A stretch of DNA of 64,000 nucleotides from Simmondsia chinensis (GCA_018398585.1 JAGTTD010000006.1:6460501-6524500); one strand, 5' to 3'. Positions 22,723 through 34,289 are shown, counted from the first letter of the stretch. A program made the numbers and translations. The notes: generated by a model from the letters alone, not told the origin.

Positions 22723-22910
22723 TATGAATGCAGAGGAATTCTCTATATAAATTGGATGGAAGTAAGTGATATAATAGAGGCCTTTATATAGGCTAAGCAC
22801 AAATACATTAGCGACTAAAATACCCTTGGACTTTATACAAGTCAAGGGATGCAATGGTAAAAGCTTAATGAAACCCTAAACTAAGGAATATTCTAGAGAA
22901 TACTCCAGTA
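22723..22910 (-). repeat. 3' LTR of Copia C
   Basis: 188 bp, pair of 28424-28611. Contains tttatatagg near 22783-22792, a TATA-like core on the minus strand. Confidence 0.9.
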
Positions 22911-22917
22911 TGTCCCC

Positions 22918-24239
22918 TCAATCTAAGTATGGTGGAAAGACGCGAAGATTGGTCCCGTGTTGAAAGAAGCGGTCAGTAGACAAACCCTTAGTGAAGATAT
23001 CTGCAATCTTCTTGTCTGTGGGAGTATAGCGGACTTGAAGATCACCCTTGAGCACTTTTTCGTGAACGTAGTGGAAGCCAATATTAACATGCTTGCTTCT
23101 ATCATTGGACACGAATTGGTCGCCAGGTAGGAAGCATAGACGTTGTTACAGTAGGTGATGATGGGGACGGGGTGACGAAGACTAGGGATGGCAATTGGAC
23201 CCGAACCCGTTGGTTATCCGTCTAATCCGATCCGTTTATGACGAATTTGGATGTAAAAAATGGGTTTTAATTGGATTTGGATTTGGATGTTGATAAATGG
23301 GTTTTGGGTTGGATCGGATTCGGGTGACGTAAAACCCGACCCAAAACCCGACCCAAAACCGACCCGAAATTAAGTATGTACTATTTTTTTAAAGTGTATA
23401 TTAGATAATTGTTATTATTATTTTTGAATCTCTTATGTATTTCCACTAGGAGTAAATTAGTGTTAGTTAGTAGGGTGGAGATATCAGAATTTTGGAGCTT
23501 CTTTAGCACTACAATCTGAATCTATTATTTTTTTGATGATTGTACCATGCATTATGCAACTTGTTTGACGCTATATTGTTCAATTTGTGAAAAAAAAAGC
23601 CTATGATGTAGCAAGTTTATATATAATAATTAGGTCTATATTTTTTGAATGATTAACAAGTATTTTGTTATCATTGTCATGCGTATTAATAGAAAAGGAA
23701 AAATGACAACAATTTGGCCAAATATTTGATTGTGTTATTATTTGCGTTGGATTATAATTTGTTCTAGTATTTAAATGGGTGATGGATTTGGGTCGGATAT
23801 CCGTTTCACCCGATGGATTTGGATTTGGATTGAACTTTTATAAAATAAATGGGTTTTTTTCCAAATTTGGGTTGGATCGGGTTTTATTTGGGTTGGATCT
23901 AGATGGAGGCAAACCCGACCCAAATCTGACCCATTGCCATCCCTAACGAAGACCGAGATCCCTTATTAGATAGCGGATCCATTCACTTTCAACGATAGCT
24001 TGAGCAATGGCACGGTACTCGGATTCGGTTGTAGACTTAGGGATAGTGGCTTGCTTCTTAGCGCACCATGAGATGAAGTTTGGACCTAGGTAGAGAGCAG
24101 AACCAGTAGTCGAACGGTGTGTGTCAGGGCAGCCGCCCCCGTCAGCGTTAGCGAAAGCAATGACCATGGGCGTGCGAGCAGGTATGATAGATAGTCCATG
24201 GTCAGGAGTGGCTTTAAGGTATCCAAGGATGCGTTTCAC
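22918..24239 (-). pseudogene. Copia C RNase H, split by a hAT element
   Basis: The N-terminal half at 23946-24239 reads STTGSALYLGPNFISWCAKK and TESEYRAIAQAIVESEWIRY. The C-terminal half at 22918-23182 includes LQVRYTPTDKKIADIFTKGL, the usual end of Copia Pol. The 763-bp hAT element lies between. Removing it and one duplicated 8-mer makes the region contiguous again. Confidence 0.9.
23183..23945. mobile_element. non-autonomous hAT element with perfect 8-bp TSD
   Basis: The ends are TAGGGATGGCAAT and ATTGCCATCCCTA (perfect 13-bp inverted repeats), flanked by acgaagac at 23175-23182 and 23946-23953. The subterminal parts repeat tgggttttggatttgg and acccgaccca motifs in inverted arrangement. 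It has no ORF. Confidence 0.95.
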
Positions 24240-24329
24240 AGCATGTCAGTGAGAGGTGTGAGGGGCATGCATGAACTGGGAGACAAGGTTGACAGCGTAA
24301 CTGATGTCCGGACGAGTCATGGTCGGGCA

Positions 24330-25300
24330 TTAGACAGCCCCGACAGCACTCCTATACTCAGTAGGATCCTTAAGTGGATCCGCATCACTCAACCAGAGGT
24401 GTGCTCGGGTTGGGAGGGGGGTTTTGACGGGTTTAGAGTTGCATAGGTCATGCCTAGAGAGGAGGTTGATTGTGTATTTGTGTTGGGAGAGGAAAAGGTG
24501 ATCGAATGTGCGCTTGGCTTCAAGTCCAAGAAAGAAGTGGAGAGGTCCAAGGTCCTTCATGGCAAATTGGGTAGAGAGTGAGTCAACAAATTGGTTGAGG
24601 TGGGTTGGGTCAATGCCTGTTAGTATAATGTCATCGACATATAATAAGAGGCAAGTGAGATGAGTTTTAGTCTTGTTGATGAATGGGGATGGGTCAGCAC
24701 GGCAACAGGTGAAACCAAGAAATAAGAATGCACTAAACCGTTGGAACCATGCCCGAGGTGCCTGTTTGAGTCCATACAATGCCTTTCGTAGATGACATAC
24801 ATGATTTGGAAATTTGGGATGTATGAAGCCTTGTAGTTGTTTCATGTAAACTTCTTCCTTGAGGTAACCATGTAGGAATGCATTTTGGACATCCAACTAA
24901 CGAATAGGCCAGTTGTATGTGACTGCAAGTGTAAGTATGAAGCGTATGGTAGCGGGTTTGACAACAGGGCTAAAGGTCTCCTTGAAGTCAAGGCCTTCAC
25001 GTTGGTGAAATCCCTGAGCAATAAGATAGGCCTTGAACCGTTCTATTGAGCCATCCGCTTTGTACTTAACTTTATACTTCCATGTGCTTTCTATTAGGTT
25101 TTTTTAGGGACCGTATGGAACTAAGTCCCAAGTGTTGCTTAGGATGAGCGGATTAAATTCATCCGCCATGGCTTCTTGCCATTTTGGATTTTTCACAGCT
25201 TGTGAGTAACATGTGGGCTCTCGGATTACGGTGATGGAGGAGAGGGAGAGGGGGTACTTAGTTTTATGTATACCTGCTTTAAGGCGCATTTGCATGGGTG
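24330..25300 (-). pseudogene. Copia C reverse transcriptase
   Basis: The RT N-terminus is at 25104-25295 (KNPKWQEAMADEFNPLILSN). The main part is an open frame at 24330-24896 ([40 protein letters not shown]). The catalytic motif LLLYVDDIILTG is intact near 24635-24660, unlike in Copia A and B. Stops at about 25105 and 24897 break continuity. Confidence 0.9.
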
Positions 25301-25601
25301 TGTGTTGAGCGGTAGTCCTACCGAGGTGGGTCGCTCGGGTTCTGGTTCTATGCTGGTTGCGGTAGGGAGGTTCAGGGTGCTGGATCCTGGTGGGAGTGGG
25401 TGAGGGAGGGGCCGAAGATGCCTCAATTCAAGGCGGGTCCTCGAGCTGAACCAGAGCCTTGAGAAGGTCCAGGGGCGAGTCGGGGTGAGGGGGATAGGGC
25501 AGGACCAGCACGGGAGGTGGGGTGCTGCTGTCGTTGGCCGGGGGGGTTTTGCAGGTTTAAGTAAACTATTAGGGGTGGGGGAGTTGTGGCATCAGAGACT
25601 A

Positions 25602-26698
25602 CTACATCTTGATTAACAGGTTCGTTATAAGGAAAGCGGGTTTCGTTACATGTCGGCTTATGTATGAGCGTTTGTGTTTAGGGTCAAAGCACCTGTAACC
25701 TTTGTATTGAGCAGCATATCCTAGAAAGATGCAAGGGATGAAGTGAGGGGCAAGGTTATGAGGGGCACGAGGTGTGATGTTAAGGGAACATGCACACCCG
25801 AAGACGCGAAAACGAGTGTAATCCGGGTTAGTTCGAAACAGTTTTTGAAAAGGTGATCCGTTTGAGAGATTTGGCGTAGGGAGACGATTTATAGTAAAAC
25901 AGGCTGTGCAAAAAGAGTTATCCCAAAATTCATAATGTAACTTAGAGTGAATTAGGAGCGTCCATGCCATTTCAGATAAATGTTGATGCTTACGTTCCGC
26001 CACCCCATTTTGTTGTGGGGTATAAGAACAAGATAAGCGAAAGTGAATACCAGCATCACGAAAAAGAGCATTCATACGCTAATGATTGTATTCACCTCCA
26101 CCCGTTTTCTGAAAGTAGTGAAGATTTCATGAACTTCAGATTTTTGTTATCTTGGATATAGCCAAGTAAATCGGGAGAAGTCATCAATAAATAAAACATA
26201 ATATTTATAAGCTGAATTAGAGGAGACAAGTGATTGCCAAACATCATAATGTATTATTTGTAATGGCATGATAGTTTGCATAATACACATTCAAAAGGAA
26301 GTTTATGAGACTTTCCCAAGCAACATGAGTTACATTTATTCGCAATTTTAACTCGCGGAAAGAAATTTTGCTTACATAACATATCAAGAATAGTACTGCC
26401 TAAGTGACCTGGTCTTTTGATGCCACAAATCTCCAATGCTTGTTTGCGCTACGAGGCCTACATCATGGGGGGGGAAACCATAGAGGGACCCATCACTAGG
26501 CACTCGAAGAATCGGAGTCCTAGCAGTTTTGTCCTTGACACAGAAAAAATTTGAATCAAATTCGACCCTACAATTGTTATGCCGACACAGTTGTTTAATT
26601 GAGAAGATGTTATGTGTGAGGCTAGGTACAAGCATTACGTTGTGGAGTTTAAGAGATGAAGTGGGGGTGGGTATAGTTGTCGAACCCACATGTGTCAC
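25602..26698 (-). pseudogene. Copia C GAG-pre-integrase and integrase
   Basis: 26384-26698 holds the GAG-pre-integrase start (TPTSSLKLHNVMLVPSLTHN). 26254-26436 holds the HHCC finger end (PGHLG...CNSCCLGKSHKLPF). 25602-26075 holds the integrase core end with the catalytic Glu in QQNGVAERKHQHL and the C-terminal FGCACSL...FLGYAAQYKGYRCFDP. The stretch around 26080-26250, which should bear the first two catalytic Asp residues, is frame-broken. Confidence 0.85.
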
Positions 26699-26718
26699 AG
26701 GTAATAATGCACCATTGC

Positions 26719-27010
26719 CTACAAGTACACCTTATGCCCAGAATAAGGAAGAGGGTTATTGAGAATACCTGGATTCGACGTCATATGATTCGTGGCACCG
26801 GAGTCAAGATACCAATTGTAGTCATGTGGTTCTTCAAGAGTCATGGCAACAAGCGAGTGAGAGGGATCGGAGAAGGAGGTGCTATTAAACCGATGTGGAC
26901 AAGTGACAGTCGTATGTCCAATTTGGGAGCAGATTTGGCAATATTGAGGACCGGGCCTGAGCACACCTGCATTAGAGTTAGAGGGAAGACCGAATGGGGG
27001 TCGCACTAAA
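26719..27010 (-). pseudogene. Copia C zinc knuckle and protease
   Basis: The open frame carries CQICSQIGHTTVTC (intact C-x2-C-x4-H-x4-C) and then WYLDSGATNHMTSN, the aspartic protease active site with D-S-G. The Gly-rich Gag tail lies just upstream at 27006-27200. The frame is lost into the GAG-pre-integrase region. Confidence 0.85.
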
Positions 27011-27327
27011 CCAGGGTGGGGGGGTCCATCGGTGGGTGGCGGGGTGGGATGCTGGCCGGGAGGGCCCCCATGACCGCTACAACCACCGTGCTTCCCCTTT
27101 CCTCGGCCATGGCCACGGTTGTCGTGGCCTGGTGACGGTTTCGGCTGCAGTTAGCCGTAGGACACCATGGGGTGGCTCGGATTGGGGTTAGACCATCCAA
27201 ACTGTTGGGTTAGAGCAGCCTCTTCATTGAGTCTTCATAAGTATAATGTTTGTTTGTTTGGCGTGTAAGTTGTAAAAGCAGCATATTCAGGAGGTAAACC
27301 ATAAATTGCAAAGTGTTGAAATTCCCT

Positions 27328-28297
27328 TTAAGAAATAAGAGAGCCAGTGGAAACTAAGTCGTCCGTTATTGATTTTAATTGGGAGAGGTAAGCATCCATT
27401 GTTTTGCCATCTTTACGGTGATTGATTAGTTGGGTCCGGAGATCAAAATCCTTAGCCATGGAGTGATCCTGAAAGCGCTTAGCCAGGCATCCCACGTGGC
27501 TTTTGATATAGAGTGGCTTGACAATGTCATTTAATAAGGAACGAGACAAGGTTGCAGCAGTGTAGGATCTAAGACTTTGACCCGTACGAAGCCATATAAG
27601 TTAATCTGGGTTTTGGTAGGTCGATCCATTGGAAAGATTTATTTGGACAGGGGGCAGGGATAGGTACCACTTATAAACCCTAATAGTTGATGAGCGATTA
27701 ATAGCATGTTAAATTGTTCACGCCAGGGCAGGTAATCTGTAGTTGATTCGAGTTTTATTGTCACAATACTTATGATGTTAGAAAGGGGAATTAAAACAGG
27801 GGAAGGAGGACGATTATATAAATTAGGGTTTATTGAATTAGGGTTAGGGATGGTAGGGTATGAAAGACCAACCCCTCCACCGGCACTATGTAGTGACAGA
27901 GGGGTGTAGCCGCGCCGCCACTGCCGGTGCCGGGGAGGGCACCGGTAAAAATGGGGCCGACAAAGGTCATGGAGGGGGAGGGGAGAGAAAATGAAGAAGA
28001 GAGGGAAGAGGGGATGCCCAAACTAAGTACCGAGTTCACTATAGGCCTCCCAATTGTTGGTGGAGTACCGGAGATGGCGACACCAGCATCGACCGACTGA
28101 GGAAGGGGAACGCCGGAGATGGTGGGACCGATAAAGCTAGTGTCGGGCACCACCCCAGACCTAGCAGCCCTGAGCGACCCTGGTGGTGGTCCGGTACGGG
28201 GTAGATTAGCCTCCACCAGGGGCTAGGCTATGGCGGCATGAGAGGAGGGGGAGGGGGAGAGAACATTAGTGTAGGATCGACTAGGGTTAGATGCCAT
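27328..28297 (-). pseudogene. Copia C gag
   Basis: The likely start is the ATG at 28297 (MASNPSRSYTNVLS), with a TAG about 20 codons later. The Pro/Ser-rich N-terminus continues at 27830-28216. The conserved helical region is at 27328-27549 (SLLNDIVKPLYIKSHVGCLA, LRTQLINHRKDGKTMDAYL), like Copia B. Gag would assemble the particle; here it is split over at least three frames. Confidence 0.8.
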
Positions 28298-28423
28298 TGA
28301 ATTAAAGAGAAATTAAAGTAAAAACGAAAGAATTCAACACAATGCAAAGGAAAAAAACCATAACAGGAAATAAAGAGCAGAAGCAGAAAAAGAATTAGAG
28401 ATAAGAGCTGGGATCTGATACCA

Positions 28424-28611
28424 TATGAATGTAGAGGAATTCTCTATATGAATTGGATGGATGAAAGTGATACAATATAGGCCTTTATATAGGCCAAGCA
28501 CAAATACATCAGTGACTAAAATATCCTTAGACTTTATACAAGTCAAGGGATACAATGCTAAAAGATTAATGAAACCCTAAGCTAAGGAATATTCTAGAGA
28601 ATACTCAAATA
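28424..28611 (-). repeat. 5' LTR of Copia C
   Basis: 188 bp, pair of 22723-22910. The minus-strand TATA-like core (CCTATATAAAGG) lies near 28480-28492. The primer-binding site is immediately left, at 28414-28423. Confidence 0.9.
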
Positions 28612-28616
28612 CTTTG

Positions 28617-28790
28617 AACTCTTTGGTTAAGAGACTGAGGTGGTGCTGGAGGTCGTAACGGAAAAGGGTTTGAAGGTCTTGATGCTGCTGCTGAATAGAA
28701 AATTGAAGGAAAATCATCAGCAAGGATTGAATAGGGGTTTTGAGTTGATACTCTAACTGAAGGAGATGCTTGATGAGGGGTTGAACTCAT
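28617..28790 (-). pseudogene. EPRV second ORF, proximal part
   Basis: A Pro/Ser-rich frame starts at 28790 (MSSTPHQASPSVRVSTQNPY) soon after RNase H and runs into the Copia C LTR. It resumes at 22717. I recognise no domain. Confidence 0.55.
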
Positions 28791-28799
28791 TGCATAATC

Positions 28800-30720
28800 T
28801 TATGAAGATTGAATCTTTTCTTTTCCTTTATCTTTTGACATTGTACTGAAATAGAAATTTGTTGTGAGCTATGTCTTTAAGCAAATTCTCTTGTTAGAAA
28901 ATCTGGAAGAGAATTATTTTCTCCCTTGATATGTTCAATTTCAAAGTCAAAAACAACCCATCTTGCAAAAACTGGTTTTAAAACTAGATTTTTTAGCATT
29001 CTTTTGTAAAACCTCTTTTGTTGATTTGCAATCTATTCATAGAAGAAATTTCTTGTTGTAAAGATCATCTTGAATTTTAAAATATATAAAACAATTAATA
29101 AAATTTTCTATTTAATAGTTGAATAGTTCTTTTGAGGTCCGAGCCAAAGACTTGAATGAAATCTAATAATTTGTTCCTGTTGGTAGTTGAATAGGTCTTT
29201 TGAGGTTCGAGCCAAAGACGTGAATGAAATCTAACAATTTGTTCCTATTGTTTTGGACTTTGACTCTGTTTGAGTATTCCTCTATAGCCTAAGTCAGAAG
29301 CATTCGTTTCTACTATGAGGTGTGCTTCAGGATTAGGAAGGCCTAAACATGGGAGGGTCTTGACCCTTTGCTTAAGGACTTGAACTATCTTTGAATGTTA
29401 ATTAGTCCATAGAGGAGGATTCCTTTGAAGTCTTTGATACAGTGGTTGACATAGCTGCCTAAGATTGGGGAAGAAATTTGAAATATAATTTAAACATCAC
29501 AAAAATCTTTGTAATTGGGTTTTTTCTTTCAATTGATCTGAAAATTTGTCCGCAAACTTAATTGCTATTGCAATTGATTTCATTGTGCCTTAAAAAATGT
29601 CATGTCCCAAAAATCACAACTATTTTCATGTCCTAAAAATCTAACCTTTTTTTGAAATAGTTTTGTTTTTGAAGCAGTTAAAACTAGTCCATTTCTTTTA
29701 ATAATACTTAGAAGGATTTTTGTAATGCTGATCAATAATTTTTGAAAAGACAAGAATATCATCGATGTAAACAATGACAAATTCTGTATATTGAGTAAAA
29801 ATATCATTCATAATATTTTAAAATTCAGAAGGGGCATTTTTTAGTCCAACAGGCATTGCATTTCATTCATAATGGCTGAATGGAACTGTGAATGTTGTTT
29901 TGTAGCGATCTTCTTCATTAATTTGTATTTACCAAAATTTGCTTTTTAAATCAAATTTTAAAAAATATTAGTTTTATATAGTCTATTGAGTAAGTCTTTT
30001 TTTATTTGGAATTGGGTATCTAATCCATTGGATAACTTTTTTGTGAGGTTTACAATTGATAACAAGTTTTGGAACTCCTCGTTCAAGTTCAACTTGTTTG
30101 TTAACATAAAAAGCTGAGCAACTTCACGGAGATATTGAGGGTCTAATTAAGTTTTTATGTAAAAAGTGTTTGAATTTCTTTTTTGCGGTAGTCTAATAAT
30201 TCTTTGTTCATTTGAATAGGTCATGCTTTGGTTAGAATATTCTTTTCATTGAAATCCTTTATATATGGCAAGGTGACAATATATTGTTTTCTATCCCAAA
30301 AAGCATTGTGAAGATCAGAACATACTTCATTGATTATTTTATTAGTTAAATTTTGAATTTTTTCTTGAATATGAGGTGTTGTTATTTGTTTTTAATTATT
30401 TGGAATTCTATTTCTTTTCGAAGGCATAGGATATGAGATTTTTTTGTTATGGATTAAATTTATTTGTTTAAATATTGAAGTTGATTGAAGAAGATTTAAA
30501 TAATTTTGTAAAGAAGGGTAGGCAAATTAAAATGTTATATTTGTGCCTATTATATTTGTATCCTTTTTTGTTAACTAAGAAGAGATATATTTGGGTTTAA
30601 AATGAGGTTCCTAATATTATTTGTGAACGGAGTTTTGAAACAAATACTATTATTGCATATATAAGAATTTGATAGTTTATATTGAATTCTCATTCTTGTT
30701 CCGCTTGCTATGTAGAGATT
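28800..30720 (-). pseudogene. EPRV protease/reverse transcriptase/RNase H region
   Basis: Conserved RT positions are recognisable over about 30150-29300, with the catalytic motif VYIDDIL intact at about 29755-29775. RNase H follows to about 28830. The longest clean frame is only 75 codons (29580-29807). It shares 29062-29552 with the extra copy at 20840-21330 and 30290-30720 with 17884-18300. Confidence 0.8.
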
Positions 30721-32509
30721 TTATGTTGCCTTTTCATAGTATTTTTAAGGGATGAGGCCTTCTTAAATGCAATTGAGATCAACTCCTGAGTCTAAAAGAG
30801 TTAGAGTTTGAATTTTATAATTTTTTAAAATATGAAGTGTGACGTAAATATTCCATTTTTTATATTCTATTTTTCTATACTTTGGGGATATTTTTCTTTT
30901 GATGCAGGCTTGTCTGGTATTTGAAAGTTTTCTAATGGAGGCATTTGTTTTTGTTTGGTAAATAAAGGATCTAGTTTTGTTTCTATCAAAGATATTTTGG
31001 CTTCTAATTCAAAGTCTTTGTACTATTGTGTTAATAATTCATTTTGTAATGATTTGACTTGCCTTTTTAATTCATTTATTTCTTTTTGAAGTTCTCTCAT
31101 TGAAACTTGTTTAATTATGCTGGGAGTAGGATATCTTTGAAGTACTTATTATAAGGTGAATGATTGTTTTGATATAGTTAATTCTTGTTTTTTGAATATT
31201 ATTTCTTTTAATTTCAGTAGATATTCTTTTCTTATGTTTTAATCATTGATTTTTCTACTATACCTAGTAGAGCTTCTTTATTTGATTTTGTTAAGATATT
31301 AATTATTTTATATTTGCATGGGCATAAATCTTGCCTTGAAGAAGAATATGACTCTTCACTTGCTAAGTTTTCTTGGATTTCAAAAATATGGCCTCATTTT
31401 CTGAGTTTGAATTTGAACGTAATATATTTATCATTTGTTGTCTTAATTCTTCATCTTGAATATTATAAATTTTTACTTTATCTGGCAATCTTTTTGATAA
31501 TGACTTGATTTTTTACAATTATAACAGATTGGAACTTGACTTGATTTTCTTTTGGTATATTTTCTTTTTTTATAATATTGAGGGGGCGGAGGTTGTTCAT
31601 ACTTGTTTTTTTTTCTTCATTTCTTATAATATTTAGTTTTTTGTGAAAAACATTGTTTCGATATTTTCTTGATGGAGCTTCGAAATCTTGAATCCCATAT
31701 TAGGCGTAGAAAGATCCTAATTCTTTTCTTGTTTGGGCTTTTTGAGACTATTACGTAATTTTTGTCCTTCACATAATACTAAAGCTTCTTTGTTGACAAA
31801 TTTAATTAATTGTCCATAAGTTATATTTTGCCATGGAATACTTAAGCTGCCATTATGTTGTTGTAATTTGGTCATGATTCTTGTAACGAATAATTTTGGT
31901 AGTCCAGTGATAAATCTTTCTTTCCAAAATATTTGATTTACATCTTTCCGTCGTAAGACATGGGTCATGAGCATGTCTTTATACCAACGAAAATCTTGAA
32001 GTGAGGGGCATCGAAGGTTTGTCAAGAAATTTTTTTAAGATTTCATTTCTTCTGTTGGATTTCCAACAAAGAACAGTGCATTGACCATACTAATGTTTTC
32101 ATTGCATCTTCAACTTCTATTTCATAGAATGGAGAATTAAAATCTTCCGGATCCACTCTTACACATTCAGTGCGATTGAGTACTGCATTTTAATCAATTG
32201 TAGTTAGTATATTTGTCCACCAATATTTGAGTTTTCCTACAAATCTTGCAATAATAAATTTTACACTTTTGTTTGAATTGTTACGTGTTCCATAGGCATT
32301 GGCTGCCATCCATAGGCATTGGCTGCCATTGCCTCTTGATGTAGTGTGTTTAAGATTTTATATTCAGATTTGCTATCTATATTGCATGTAAAGATATCTT
32401 GTCCATTGTATGAATTTGATGGAAATTGGTTGAATCCTTAATATTATATGTCTGGTGGAGAGGGTCTTGGATAATAAGCTTTAGTGGCATTGCTTTTCCA
32501 TTTTTGTGA

Positions 32510-33820
32510 CTAGGGTGTGCACAGTGGAAGGGGAGACAGACGTGTTCCCAATAATAGTCGTGGTATACCAAGGATCTGCCTTGAGCCCCTATTTGTTCAT
32601 TCTGGTAATAGATGAGCTCAATAGGAACATCGAAGGAGGTGTACCTTGGTGCATGCTTTTCGCATATGGCATAGTAGGTTAATGAGAAGTTAGAATTGTG
32701 GAGAAGCGCATTAGAATCGAAAGTCATATGACTTAGTAGATCCAAGACCAAGTACATGGAGCTTAAATTCGATCCTTCCACCATGCCTCGCAGAGAAGAC
32801 GTCAAGATTGGATTTGAGCCTATATCGAGAAAGGAGAGTTTCAAATACTTGGGGTCCATGATACAGTACAACGCGAAGTTGACGAGGATGTCAATAACCG
32901 GATTAAAATAAGATGGCATAAATGAGGATGGCCTCCGCGATGGTTTGCGATAGAACGTTTCCCTTAAAGCTAAAGGGAAGATACTATAAGACGGTAGTGA
33001 GGCCAGCCATGTCTTGTAGGGCGGAGTGTAGGGCGATGAAACAACATCATACATAGAAGATGAAGGTGGCGAAGATGAGGATGCTGCGGTGGATGTGTGG
33101 ACATACAAGGAAGGATAGGATCAAGAATGACATCATAAGAGGTGAATTAGGCGTGGCCTCTATGGAGTATAAATTAAGGGAGGAACTTTTGAGGTGGTTT
33201 GGACATGTTAGGAGGAGACCGAGCACCGCTCCAGTCAGGAGATGCGAACATCCCCATACTACGCTAGGCAGGAGAGGGAGAGGCAGGCCAAAGAAGAGAT
33301 GGATGGAGACGATCAGACAAGACCTCGCCCACCTAAACTTCGGGAGGAGATGACCTTAGATAGAGCCCAATAGAGGGCTAGTATATGGGTAGCAGATATA
33401 GCAGCTTAGAGTAGGGTACTCCAGCTTATTAGTGCTAGCACTAGTGTTTCTAAGCCTTTCACTTCCTCTTCGGTGCACTTATGTGCATATGTAATCTCTT
33501 GATTTACTATCTATTTATCGACTTATTTGCAAACTGCTATTTCTCTTCCTATCATACGCCTAGCTCGTGCTTTGAATTGAGTATGCTCGTAATGCCTGCC
33601 TTCTGCCTTGCCCTGCTCATATGGTTATTGCTCTCTTGCTGCCAGGCTGCTATGCTCCAATGTTGCTGACAATCTTATCAGGTTGGGGGTCATCGGAAAC
33701 AGCCTCCCTTCAGGGTAGCTCCCGGAAGAGGGAAGGCTACGTGCATCTACCCCACAAACCCTAGCTATGCGGGAGCCCTTTGAGGCATTGGGTTTTTTTT
33801 TTTTTTGTTGTTGTTGCTGC
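32510..33820 (+). mobile_element. 5'-truncated RTE-type LINE inserted in the EPRV coat region
   Basis: It starts inside the RT (TRVCTVEGETDVFPI, GSALSPYLFILVIDELN), with the catalytic box decayed to MLFAYG. The RT C-terminal region (MLRWMCGHTRKDRIKNDIIR, LRWFGHVRRRP, GRGRPKKRWMETIRQDL) is open at 33060-33353. The 3' region ends with gccctttgaggcattggg, a T tract and ttgttgttgttgctgctgc. The flanks duplicate tgctttTccatttttgtga (32491-32509) and tgctttGccatttttgtga (33821-33839), with one mismatch. A short TTG-type tail is typical of plant RTE LINEs. Confidence 0.9.
33679..33820 (+). repeat. RTE LINE 3' tail shared with the 5S-headed SINE
   Basis: The stretch caggttgggggtcatcggaaa through ggaagagggaaggctacgtg to gcgggagccctttgaggca recurs, with substitutions, as the tail of the elements at 42462-42596, 51112-51222, 56049-56165 and 59550-59668. 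Confidence 0.85.
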
Positions 33821-34289
33821 TGCTTTGCCATTTTTGTGAATTGCTTCCTTTTATTTTATTTATTGTTGGTTCTAGTATGGTATTAAATTATTCTTTAATA
33901 TTCTGTACTTGTAGGTTATTAAGGAAATTTGAGGATGATTCATCTTCGGAGGATTCTTCAGTATGTTTGAATATAGTTTGGATAAAGGAATTTTTTGCAG
34001 TAGAGGGAGGAACATCAGGGATCTCTTCTAATTCTTTATTTATTTTTTCTAATAAATCAGTTTGAAAGTTTTTCATTTGTTTTCTTTCAACTTTTAGAAG
34101 ATTAAATGATTGAAGTAAAAGTTGTTATATTCCTCTTATAAAAGAGCTTAATTGAGGTTGGGATTCCTCTTCTTGTTTTAGTGGAGGGTATCTTGGAAGG
34201 TTTGGCATAGGTTTATTTGTTTCTTCGCTATTACATAAAATTTCTTTTACTCACAATCTCTTGTGATATTTTATTTTATCCATATTAGG

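Larger units (their letters stand above)
22723..28611 (-). mobile_element. Copia C: near full-length Ale/Retrofit-like LTR retrotransposon inserted in the EPRV
   Basis: Two 188-bp LTRs (22723-22910 and 28424-28611) differ at about 17 positions by eye (~91% identity). The 5-bp target duplication is ctttg. A primer site (TGGTATCAGA, minus) directly abuts the right LTR and a purine tract (TTAGATTGAGGGGACA) abuts the left one. Gag, zinc knuckle, protease, integrase, RT and RNase H follow in Copia order. With the boundaries set by the duplication, the LTRs begin TA(T/C)T and end CATA rather than TG...CA. A hAT element (23183-23945) interrupts RNase H. Several stops and frameshifts make the copy inactive. 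Confidence 0.93.
31490..34080 (-). pseudogene. EPRV coat protein region
   Basis: The coat protein would form the capsid and bind the genome. The frame 31717-32025 has the conserved caulimovirid core, with FWKERFITGLPKLF and YGQLIKFVNKEALVLC. The zinc finger with the CYNC start lies near 31500-31540. An acidic Ser/Glu-rich N-terminal frame is at 33888-34076. The RTE LINE splits the region between 32490 and 33840, and further stops separate the core from the finger. Confidence 0.8.
28617..34280 (-). mobile_element. endogenous pararetrovirus, right part (coat protein to RNase H and second ORF)
   Basis: Caulimovirid sequence in one polyprotein order, read leftward: acidic coat N-terminus (34080-33840), coat core (32025-31717), CCHC finger (about 31500-31540), protease zone, reverse transcriptase with YIDD (about 29755-29775), RNase H, then the start of a second ORF at 28790. 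The RTE LINE at 32510-33820 interrupts the coat region. Single-polyprotein organisation plus a second ORF resembles Florendovirus/Petuvirus (inference). Many frameshifts and stops are present; no intact viral gene exists. Confidence 0.8.

Noticed and set aside
26719..27010. Host aspartic protease or zinc-finger gene
   Set aside because: The knuckle followed at once by a D-S-G protease motif and GAG-pre-integrase is a Copia polyprotein, not a host gene.
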